DNA of 13,317 bases from Sulfuricellaceae bacterium (GTDB taxonomy: Bacteria; Pseudomonadota; Gammaproteobacteria; Burkholderiales; UBA9220): positions 1 to 13,317 of the forward strand of contig JAIOJO010000311.1 of assembly GCA_019911985.1 (NCBI GenBank), in the 5' to 3' direction. The position numbers and the translations under genes were made by a program. The notes beneath the pieces are model-generated. The model was not told the origin of the DNA. It ran no database searches and saw only the letters and a program-made list of their open reading frames with translations. This document shows positions 7,571 through 13,317 of the stretch, in pieces; within the stretch, counting starts at the first letter, position 1, and every line of letters begins with the position of its first letter.

Positions 7571-9626
7571 GGTATACATTGACGCTCTTACCATCAATAA
7601 TTTTGGACCGTACTATGGTGAGCACACTTTCGAATTCGGAACGGATGGCCATCGCAGCGCCACACTGATTGGCGGCAAGAACGGCGCCGGCAAGACACAC
7701 CTGCTGCGTGCGCTGTACCTCGCCACAGTCGGCGAAAGCGGCGCCATTGATCTGAAGAAGGTCGAGTCTGGTTCTGACGCCACTCGGTTTGAACTGGCTG
7801 AGTCACTCAATCGGCGAGCCCGGTCAGAAGGCCTGGATACTTGTTCTATGACATTGAGATTGAGTCAGCGCGACGATACCGGCAGTATTGGGCGAACCCT
7901 GACCTTGGTCCGCCAGATTCGCCAGCGGCCCAGCTCGCCACCCGTTTTCTACTCTAAGGCTAACCTCTCTGGCGACTCAAATTGGATTGAGGACGACGAA
8001 AAAGTCCAGAAGCTCCGCGACGCATTCCTACCTCGCCATCTGACACGTTTCTTCTTTTTTGATGCCGAGCGTAGCCAAAGCATCCAGTTGAATGAACGTG
8101 AAATCACCGAAGGTATCAGTCGGGTTCTCGGTCTATTCTCATACTCAGAACTGGAGGAAGATCTCCGTCAACTCACATCGACCAGAATTCCTCGAATTTA
8201 CGGCCAAGGTTCCGATGCCGAGCGACGACTCAACGACATTGCAGCCAACATTCTGCGCTTCGAATCCGACCTCAAGACTTTGTCCGTAGAAGACTCCGAC
8301 CAGGAGCAAGAGCTTCGTGGTGCGAACTCCGAGCTAGATGAGATTGAAGACCAGCTCAGGACTATCGGCGCTGTTGACCCGGAAGAACTGGCCAAGGCCC
8401 ATCGCCAACGCGAATCCATCAAGACCACCAAGGACAAACTGGAAGCCAACCTCGGCACAGCTTGGGAATCTATTCTGCCAGTCTCGTTGTTGGGCACCTT
8501 CCGGTCTGAGGTACACGACTACCTGATTCAGGAGGAGCGTCGTCGCGATTGGGAAAACCGCAAGGCTAGCGTTGAGCCAAAGATTCCACAGGTCAAGCGG
8601 GCCGTGTTTGATAACGTTCCAGAGAATCTGGCGCTGTCCGAGTCACAAAAAATGTTCTACGAACACCAGATTGATAAAGCGCTGCAAAGCCTTTTCAATC
8701 CGCCACCTGAGGGAATGGCCAATAACGTCTACGTGGTCCCAGAGCGGAATGAACTGAGCATTCAGGTTCGCACCAAACTGCGGACCCAGACCGCCGCCAT
8801 TCAAGGACTGGCCGACCTGTGCTTGGAACTGGAACGTAAAACTTCCGAGCTGCGTGAGCTGGACCAGACCCTCAAAGCGTTGACATCCGATGGGGCAGCC
8901 ATCACTCGCGGTAATGAGCTTCGAGAACAGCGCGGCGCGCTACTGAAGCACAAGGAGCAAATTGAATCCAGGATGTCTGCTATCCAGGCGGAGCGGGTTC
9001 AGCTCGACCGCAAGCTCCAGGAACTGCGCAAGGAGGAAACCATCCTTTCCGAACAGGTTCAGAAGGTACAGAAGGGCCGCAATCTCAACAGCCTGGCACA
9101 CCGTTATCGCGAGGCCGTGAGCGAAATAAAGTCTAGTGCCGCCATTTCACTTCGTGAGAAGATTTCCGACATTGTCGGCGGCCTTTGGCTGGACATCACG
9201 GATCGCGGCATCGAGTACGTCGGCATGGACTTCGACCAGCACTGGAATTGCTTCCTACGAAAAGCAGACGGCACCAAGGTGCCCTGGGAGACCGCCAATA
9301 CGTCGGCTGGTCAGCGCCAGGTCCGCATTCTTGCCTTCACCGAAGCATTGCGCCGACTCGGCCGGTTTGTAACGCCCTTGGTCGTTGACACGCCCTTGGG
9401 CCGACTGGACAAGGAAGTTCGGGAGAGCGTTCTGGAACGGCTGTACCTGTCCGGCCACCAGAGCATCATTCTGACCACCAACGCCGAGATTGATCCCAAG
9501 AGCGACCTGTTCGACAGGATTTCACCGCATCTAGCCAGGGTCTACACTTTGAACCCGGAGGGGAACCAGGAATCCATGAGTTACCAAGTCCGAGTTAGCA
9601 ACGATTACTTCAAGCGTGTGCTTTAA
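7563..9626 (+). CDS. dndD: DNA phosphorothioation ATPase DndD
   Basis: A 687-residue SMC/RecF-like ATPase, the DndD partner of DndC; the family is thought to use ATP to open or probe DNA during sulfur incorporation. Walker A GKNGAGKT is at 38-45, after the family-typical INNFGPYYG start. Two coiled-coil arms run at about 217-300 (acidic, Glu/Leu-rich) and about 416-505 (QLDRKLQELRKEETILSEQV) around a middle region of about 115 residues without a CxxC zinc hook. The ABC-type signature region is SAGQRQ at 581-586 and the Walker B / D-loop is VVDTPLGRLD with D609. The start codon lies inside the end of dndC (8-base overlap) behind a strong AGGGGG site at 7551-7556. Length is usual for DndD. It is followed 13 bases later by the dndE-like fusion. 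Confidence 0.9.
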   Translation: MPEVYIDALTINNFGPYYGEHTFEFGTDGHRSATLIGGKNGAGKTHLLRALYLATVGESGAIDLKKVESGSDATRFELAESLNRRARSEGLDTCSMTLRLSQRDDTGSIGRTLTLVRQIRQRPSSPPVFYSKANLSGDSNWIEDDEKVQKLRDAFLPRHLTRFFFFDAERSQSIQLNEREITEGISRVLGLFSYSELEEDLRQLTSTRIPRIYGQGSDAERRLNDIAANILRFESDLKTLSVEDSDQEQELRGANSELDEIEDQLRTIGAVDPEELAKAHRQRESIKTTKDKLEANLGTAWESILPVSLLGTFRSEVHDYLIQEERRRDWENRKASVEPKIPQVKRAVFDNVPENLALSESQKMFYEHQIDKALQSLFNPPPEGMANNVYVVPERNELSIQVRTKLRTQTAAIQGLADLCLELERKTSELRELDQTLKALTSDGAAITRGNELREQRGALLKHKEQIESRMSAIQAERVQLDRKLQELRKEETILSEQVQKVQKGRNLNSLAHRYREAVSEIKSSAAISLREKISDIVGGLWLDITDRGIEYVGMDFDQHWNCFLRKADGTKVPWETANTSAGQRQVRILAFTEALRRLGRFVTPLVVDTPLGRLDKEVRESVLERLYLSGHQSIILTTNAEIDPKSDLFDRISPHLARVYTLNPEGNQESMSYQVRVSNDYFKRVL

Positions 9627-9639
9627 GAGGTAGGAAACT

Positions 9640-11142
9640 ATGCGAATTAAAACTAGTGCTGAAGTAGGCGACTTCCTGGAAGCAAATTGGAGCCGAGTGC
9701 ATGCCCCGAACAAGGCCGTTTTCGGTCGGGCCGGCCTCTTCTTGGCTCTCGGCGAAGGTGTTCCCTCAGGCTTCAAGTCCAAGGACTCTCACGGCATCGA
9801 GCTCGCTGAGGAAACCATACTGGGCGACGACCTCATCTCCGTTGTCCGTGCGGCTCTGAACTTCCGGAATGGCGCCACTCTGGACGAGAACGGCTACAAA
9901 CAGGCATTCCGTCTGTACTTCGAGTACGGCTGCCATCGGCTCAAGCAGATTTGGGACGAATACAATGGCGACCAGACCATGTTCACGGACGCTCTCATTA
10001 AATTGGCCAGGTCCGGTCCTGAGCCCACTGTGGGAGACGATAGCTCATCAACACCGCCACTGGCAGTAGTTGAGCACGCTGTGCGTGTCAAGCTGCTGGC
10101 GGATATTGAGCCATGGACCATCAATGCTGCCGGCGGCAACTGCCTGACCGTAATCTCGGGCAAGCCCGGCTCAGGCAAAAGTCAACTGGCACTCGACCTT
10201 TTGGCGCAAATTTCCCGGCAAGGTGTGCGCTTCCTGTTTTTTGACCTTAAGGGTGAACTGGAAGACGATCCCTCCAACCCGCAACAGACGGAAACCCGGA
10301 ACAATTTCTTTCAGCTTACCGGCGCCAAGTACATTCGCCTGATTTCTGAGGGGCTGCCCATCAATCCACTGTTCCGAGGCAAGACCGAAGCCGAAAACGC
10401 CCAGATTGCCACCGAGGTGGCGTCTCTGGTCGGCGCCTTCGCACCTCAGCTCGGTGCGAACCAGGAACGGGCCATCCGAGATTCTTTTGAAAGCCTTGAG
10501 CGGCCCGACTTCCAGGGACTGGCTACGGAGCTGAAGCAACGTGGTGAAGAGGGTGTCTCCCTTGCCATTCTGGAGAAAATTTCCAAATTCAACTTATTCG
10601 CCCGCGCGGACAAGGCGCAGCCTATCGAGCGCTGGCTGAGTACATCGCAGGTTATTGACTTCAAGCCCCTAGGCAACGACAACGAAACCAAGACCCTTGC
10701 CGTAGCCTTCATCCTGAACTGCATCATGCGTCAGTTGAACCGCGCACTGGCGGTCAAGGACGGCATCCAGCCACTGCAGATGATTCTCTTTGTGGACGAG
10801 GCGCACCTGTTGTTGCCGAAAGAAGGAAAATCCGGCCTCCTGGGTTCTCTGGCACGCCAGGGCCGCTCATGGGGCTTCCCGGTCTGGCTAGCGTCGCAGG
10901 ATGCGGACGCCTTCCTAACCAAGGGTGCTAATGCTACGGACTTCGCCGAGCTTGCCGAGTGCGGCATCCATTTTTCCCCCCAAACACTGACTGAAGCCGA
11001 GCAAAAGCGCGTCCTGGGGCAGTCCTTGCACAAGCAGTTGCAAAAGGGTGAAGCTGTCCTGCGTCTGTCCGGTGGCAAGCTGCATACCGGCTCAGCACGT
11101 CAACTCTGGCGGGATAAGGGTGCATTGGCTGAAGATAATTAA
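9640..11142 (+). CDS. dndE: DndE-like domain fused to a HerA/FtsK-like P-loop ATPase
   Basis: A 500-residue two-part protein. Residues 1-122 resemble DndE, normally a stand-alone protein of about 110-120 residues that binds (nicked) DNA: the opening MRIKTSAE, an N-terminal helix-turn stretch, the FGRAGLFLALGEG segment, a central ETILGDD motif and a helical end with RLYFEYGCHRLKQIW. A Ser/Pro/Asp-rich linker (about 124-141) follows. Residues about 145-490 are a RecA-fold ATPase of the HerA/FtsK/VirB4 kind: Walker A GKPGSGKS at 174-181, FLFFDLKGELEDD after it, Walker B ILFVDEAH with D386-E387, and a sensor-like WLASQDADAF with Q420. Good GAGG/AGGA sites precede the ATG, and the gene is the third of the dndCD operon. 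The ATPase half may drive translocation or take the place of the HerA-like DndH. I have a vague memory of such fusions being noted in the literature (as 'DndEi') but cannot confirm it. Confidence 0.8.
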   Translation: MRIKTSAEVGDFLEANWSRVHAPNKAVFGRAGLFLALGEGVPSGFKSKDSHGIELAEETILGDDLISVVRAALNFRNGATLDENGYKQAFRLYFEYGCHRLKQIWDEYNGDQTMFTDALIKLARSGPEPTVGDDSSSTPPLAVVEHAVRVKLLADIEPWTINAAGGNCLTVISGKPGSGKSQLALDLLAQISRQGVRFLFFDLKGELEDDPSNPQQTETRNNFFQLTGAKYIRLISEGLPINPLFRGKTEAENAQIATEVASLVGAFAPQLGANQERAIRDSFESLERPDFQGLATELKQRGEEGVSLAILEKISKFNLFARADKAQPIERWLSTSQVIDFKPLGNDNETKTLAVAFILNCIMRQLNRALAVKDGIQPLQMILFVDEAHLLLPKEGKSGLLGSLARQGRSWGFPVWLASQDADAFLTKGANATDFAELAECGIHFSPQTLTEAEQKRVLGQSLHKQLQKGEAVLRLSGGKLHTGSARQLWRDKGALAEDN

Positions 11143-11650
11143 GTTGGCAATTGAATAGCTGGTGATTGACGATCTCCGTAACCGTAAAATCCGCTCACAG
11201 GCTTGAACCACGATTCACTCAATATGATTATCGAACTGTGAGTCCAGGCTCTTGCAAGCAACGTTACTTTTCAATCTCATTTTCCACCGAAAATAATTCA
11301 TCGGCTTTTATGTCGCTCAAAATGGCCGAAATCCGCCAGGTGTTTGCCCTACCGGATGAAGACATTACGCACCGGTCCTAGCGCTAGATGGCACCAATCC
11401 CTTTCCATAAAAAGTCAACTCACCCCGATCTACGGCCTCCGCACGCGGCTCATCGAACCTTGAACATCCACTTTTAACAGGGTCAACTGGCCGTTTTGGG
11501 TCAAAACCGCCCTGCTACCGTTCCCCCCCCACAAGACCATTAACCTCAGACCGCGTATTTACCCGCTCACGCAGTGAAGGCCGATAAATGCGGCCTGCAT
11601 TCTACGAGGAAGGCTGAGTGGGTCGACGATTTCAAAGCGGCAGAGGCCGC

Positions 11651-11668
11651 CCTAAATACACCTAAATA
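11651..11668. repeat. Two CCTAAATA direct repeats upstream of brnT
   Basis: CCTAAATA occurs at 11651-11658 and again at 11661-11668, one helical turn apart (10-base period), 50-67 bases before the brnT start. Two copies at one-turn spacing could be a protein-binding site in the brnTA control region; chance cannot be ruled out. Confidence 0.35.
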
Positions 11669-11682
11669 GCCATACTTTTATA

Positions 11683-11699
11683 TGGCACATCATGTGCCA
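11683..11699. promoter_or_regulatory. Perfect palindrome before brnT, candidate BrnA operator
   Basis: TGGCACAT-C-ATGTGCCA: 8-bp perfect arms around a single centre base, ending 18 bases before the brnT ATG. Type II antitoxins of the ribbon-helix-helix kind repress their own operon by binding palindromes in this position, so this is the natural candidate for BrnA or BrnTA binding. Known family behaviour and the position support it; binding itself is inferred. Confidence 0.6.
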
Positions 11700-11717
11700 C
11701 CATGCTAATCTGCTTTT

Positions 11718-12005
11718 ATGAAGAAAACCCGGTTTGAGTGGGACACCAACAAGGACGCTGAAAACCAGGAAAAACATGGAATACCGTTTTCTCTGGCACA
11801 GTATGCCTTTGCCGACCCCTGCCGTATGATAGCCGAAGACCTCGCTCACAGTGAAACCGAAAAGCGCTATTTCTGTTTTGGCGAGGTCGAAGGCGGCATT
11901 CTTACCGTCCGCTTTACCTATCGCGGCGGTGTAATCCGAATTTTTGGCGCCGGTTACTGGCGGAAGGGAAAGGCAATATATGAGCGCGAAAACGAGTTTC
12001 GCTAA
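11718..12005 (+). CDS. brnT: BrnT family toxin (RelE-like ribonuclease fold)
   Basis: A 95-residue type II toxin. BrnT proteins cut RNA and stop translation when free of the antitoxin. The family pattern is clear: FEWDTNKDAENQEKHGI at residues 5-21, then FSLAQYAFADP, a RYFCFGEVEGGILTVRFTYR beta region, and the C-terminal IRIFGAGYWRKGKAIYE. This end is the GAGYWRKG variant rather than the ISARRA form seen in many BrnT proteins. The length is normal. The gene has no good ribosome binding site: the bases before the ATG are pyrimidine-rich (CTGCTTTT), so it may be poorly translated or leaderless, which would keep toxin below antitoxin. It overlaps brnA by 26 bases and follows a perfect palindrome. 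Confidence 0.92.
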   Translation: MKKTRFEWDTNKDAENQEKHGIPFSLAQYAFADPCRMIAEDLAHSETEKRYFCFGEVEGGILTVRFTYRGGVIRIFGAGYWRKGKAIYERENEFR

Positions 12006-12234
12006 AACCGGCTACACCGACGAGCCGATTGAGGCCAAGGTCATCCAGGACTTTCTTCCTCCGCCTGAAGAGTTAGCTTTCCGGGAGGAGGGGGTGAAGG
12101 TCACCATTGCCCTGAGCAAGAAGAGCGTCGAGTTCTTCAAATCCGAGGCGGCGAAACACCATACCCAGTATCAGCGCATGATCCGCAAGCTCATCGATTC
12201 CTACGTGGATGCTTACGACAAGCCGCCAACATAG
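11980..12234 (+). CDS. brnA: BrnA family antitoxin
   Basis: An 84-residue antitoxin partner of BrnT. The C-terminal half, about residues 41-78 (VKVTIALSKKSVEFFKSEAA, then YQRMIRKLIDSYVDAY), is the ribbon-helix-helix DNA-binding fold typical of BrnA. The N-terminal half is acidic and extended, suited to wrapping the toxin. The start is the ATG at 11980: the frame is open from 11944, but that would run 62 bases into brnT, whereas the 11980 ATG has the purine-rich GGAAGGGAAAGG stretch just upstream. The 26-base overlap with brnT means the two are translated together. It is expected to repress its own operon with BrnT as co-repressor. Confidence 0.88.
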   Translation: MSAKTSFAKTGYTDEPIEAKVIQDFLPPPEELAFREEGVKVTIALSKKSVEFFKSEAAKHHTQYQRMIRKLIDSYVDAYDKPPT

Positions 12235-12252
12235 CGCTTACGTCCGTAAGCG
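12235..12252. repeat. Perfect palindrome between convergent brnA and TRAP genes
   Basis: CGCTTACG-TC-CGTAAGCG: perfect 8-bp arms with a 2-base centre, beginning on the base after the brnA stop and 21 bases before the end of the TRAP gene on the other strand. As RNA it would fold to about a 7-bp stem. There is no T-run on either side, so it is at best a weak bidirectional terminator, or a protein-binding or recombination scar. Confidence 0.45.
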
Positions 12253-12272
12253 GTCCGACGTTTGGATACCTA

Positions 12273-13317
12273 TCAACCCGCCGTTACCTGATTCAAAACC
12301 AGGCTGGGAAAGGCGAGTATCAAGCCCACCATAATCACCTGGATAATCACGAAGGGAATCGCGCCCCAGTAGATGTCGCTGGTTTTCACTTCCTTGGGGG
12401 CTACGCTGCGCAGGTAGAACAGCGAGAAGCCGAAAGGCGGGTGCATGAAGGAGGTCTGCATGTTGACCGAGAGCAGCACGCCGAACCAGATCAGGTCTAT
12501 GCCCAACTTTTGCGCGACGGGGGCGAGCAGCGGCACCATGATGAAGGCGATCTCGAAGAAGTCGAGGAAGAAGGCCAAGAGAAAGACCATCAGGTTGACC
12601 GCCAGCAGGAAGCCGATGATGCCGCCCGGCAGCGCGGTGAGCAGGCTTTCCACCCAAAGGTCGCCGTCCACGCCGCGGAATATCAGGCTGAATACCGTCG
12701 AGCCGATCAGGATGAAGACGACGAAGCTGGTCAGGCGCGCCGTCGAGTCCATGGCTTGCTTGAGCAAGCCCAGGTCGAGGCGGCGATGGACGAGCGCCAG
12801 CAGCAATGCGCCGACCGCGCCCATGGCGCCGCCTTCGGTGGGCGTCGCCACACCCATGAAGATGGTGCCCAGCACCAGGAAGATCAGCAGCAAGGGCGGC
12901 ACCAGGGTGGTCATCACCCGCGCCAGCAGTGCCGCACCGCGCAAGTTGCGCGCCTCGGGGGGCAGCGCGGGCACGGCGTGGGGCTTGAAGAGGCTGACCA
13001 GCAGCACGAAGCCGGCGTAGAAAGCCGTGAGGATCAGGCCCGGCACCATCGCGCCCTGGTACATGTCGCCCACCGATACGCCGAGCTGGTCGGCCATCAC
13101 GATCAGCACCAGGCTGGGCGGGATGATTTGGGCAAGCGTGCCGGAGGCGGCGATGATGCCCGCCGCCAGCCGCTTGGAATAGCCGTAGCGCAGCATCACC
13201 GGCAGGGAGATCAAGCCCATCGCGATCACCGAGGCGGCCACCACGCCGGTGGTCGCCGCCAGCAGCGCGCCGACGAAGATCACCGCGTAGGCCAGGCCGC
13301 CGCGCAACGGGCCGAAG
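12273..13317 (-). CDS. dctM: TRAP transporter large permease (DctM type), N-terminus outside window
   Basis: The large membrane subunit of a tripartite ATP-independent periplasmic transporter, which moves organic acids or related solutes with a sodium ion gradient together with a small permease and a periplasmic binding protein. The visible 347 residues are almost all hydrophobic helices. The frame stays open to the window edge (reading FGPLRGGLAYAV at the border), so the first 80-100 residues are missing. Family motifs: GVVAASVIAMGLISLP, SGTLAQIIPPSLVLIVMA, GVATPTEGGAMGAVGALLLA and, near the end, NMQTSFMHPPFGFSLFYLR. The last resembles the branch often annotated as mannitol/chloroaromatic transporters; the substrate here is unknown. 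It converges on brnA, with 38 bases between the stops. Composition is G+C-rich like dbpA, unlike the dnd and brn genes, so it looks like ancestral chromosome. Confidence 0.93.
   Translation of the reverse strand, partial: FGPLRGGLAYAVIFVGALLAATTGVVAASVIAMGLISLPVMLRYGYSKRLAAGIIAASGTLAQIIPPSLVLIVMADQLGVSVGDMYQGAMVPGLILTAFYAGFVLLVSLFKPHAVPALPPEARNLRGAALLARVMTTLVPPLLLIFLVLGTIFMGVATPTEGGAMGAVGALLLALVHRRLDLGLLKQAMDSTARLTSFVVFILIGSTVFSLIFRGVDGDLWVESLLTALPGGIIGFLLAVNLMVFLLAFFLDFFEIAFIMVPLLAPVAQKLGIDLIWFGVLLSVNMQTSFMHPPFGFSLFYLRSVAPKEVKTSDIYWGAIPFVIIQVIMVGLILAFPSLVLNQVTAG

Larger units (their letters stand above)
11143..11717. other. 575-base stretch with no convincing gene
   Basis: This stretch separates the dnd operon from brnTA. 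The only open frame of note (11166-11381, 71 codons) has no ribosome binding site and an unremarkable composition, so I do not call it. Visible structure: a 6-bp hairpin GTTTTG-GGT-CAAAAC at 11493-11507, a C8 tract at 11523-11530, a small GCGGC/GCCGC hairpin at 11637-11650, and a pair of CCTAAATA direct repeats at 11651-11668. No clear terminator with a T-run follows dndE. It may be decayed mobile-element or insertion-scar DNA; I could not identify any transposase remnant. Confidence 0.5.

Noticed and set aside
11166..11381. A 71-codon open frame after the dnd operon.
   Set aside because: No ribosome binding site, no recognisable motif and an ordinary random-looking composition; a real small gene cannot be excluded but is not supported.

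Overview
The window looks like a chromosomal segment of a Gram-negative proteobacterium, most likely beta or gamma. The grounds are a DbpA-type RNA helicase with proteobacterial motifs, a lipobox lipoprotein, a TRAP-transporter large permease, an OmpR-like response regulator, and a repeat of the GTAGGTTGGGCTGAG type that I associate with proteobacterial intergenic regions. Species cannot be told from the sequence. The housekeeping genes (dbpA, TRAP permease) look more G+C-rich than the dnd genes and much more so than the third toxin-like gene and the spacer before brnT; this was judged by eye, not computed.

Layout. (1) 1-633: 3' part of a response regulator gene, cut by the window edge. (2) 796-4071: three consecutive same-strand genes for paralogous, mostly helical proteins of 365, 371 and 331 residues. 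They share an N-terminal block with a W-(I/L/M)-(D/N)-x-LGP core. The first has a medium hydrophobic segment, the second a long one, and the third almost none. This is the pattern of tripartite alpha-pore-forming toxins (HBL/NHE, AhlABC, SmhABC), and I propose an undescribed member of that class. (3) 4105-4213: a long imperfect inverted repeat between the converging toxin cluster and dbpA. (4) 4241-5665 (-): dbpA; 5809-5994 (-): a small lipoprotein. (5) 6275-11142: a compact DNA phosphorothioation operon, dndC-dndD-dndE*, where the last gene encodes a DndE-like N-terminus fused to a HerA/FtsK-like P-loop ATPase. No dndA, dndB or dndFGH is present in the window. (6) 11143-11717: a 575-base stretch without a convincing gene, holding small repeats and a C8 tract. 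(7) 11718-12234: a BrnT/BrnA toxin-antitoxin pair with a perfect 8-bp-arm palindrome just upstream. (8) 12273-13317 (-): C-terminal part of a TRAP large permease.

Working together. DndC (sulfur transfer, Fe-S), DndD (SMC/RecF-like ATPase) and the DndE-ATPase fusion would form a stripped-down DNA sulfur-modification machine. It would have to borrow a housekeeping cysteine desulfurase such as IscS. The ATPase half may couple modification to translocation, or replace a separate ATPase of the restriction module. With the adjacent BrnTA module the region 6.1-12.25 kb reads as a defence-type insertion. The toxin cluster at 0.8-4.1 kb is a separate offensive or antagonistic accessory unit. The two most interesting items are the putative tripartite toxin and the minimal Dnd operon with the fused DndE.
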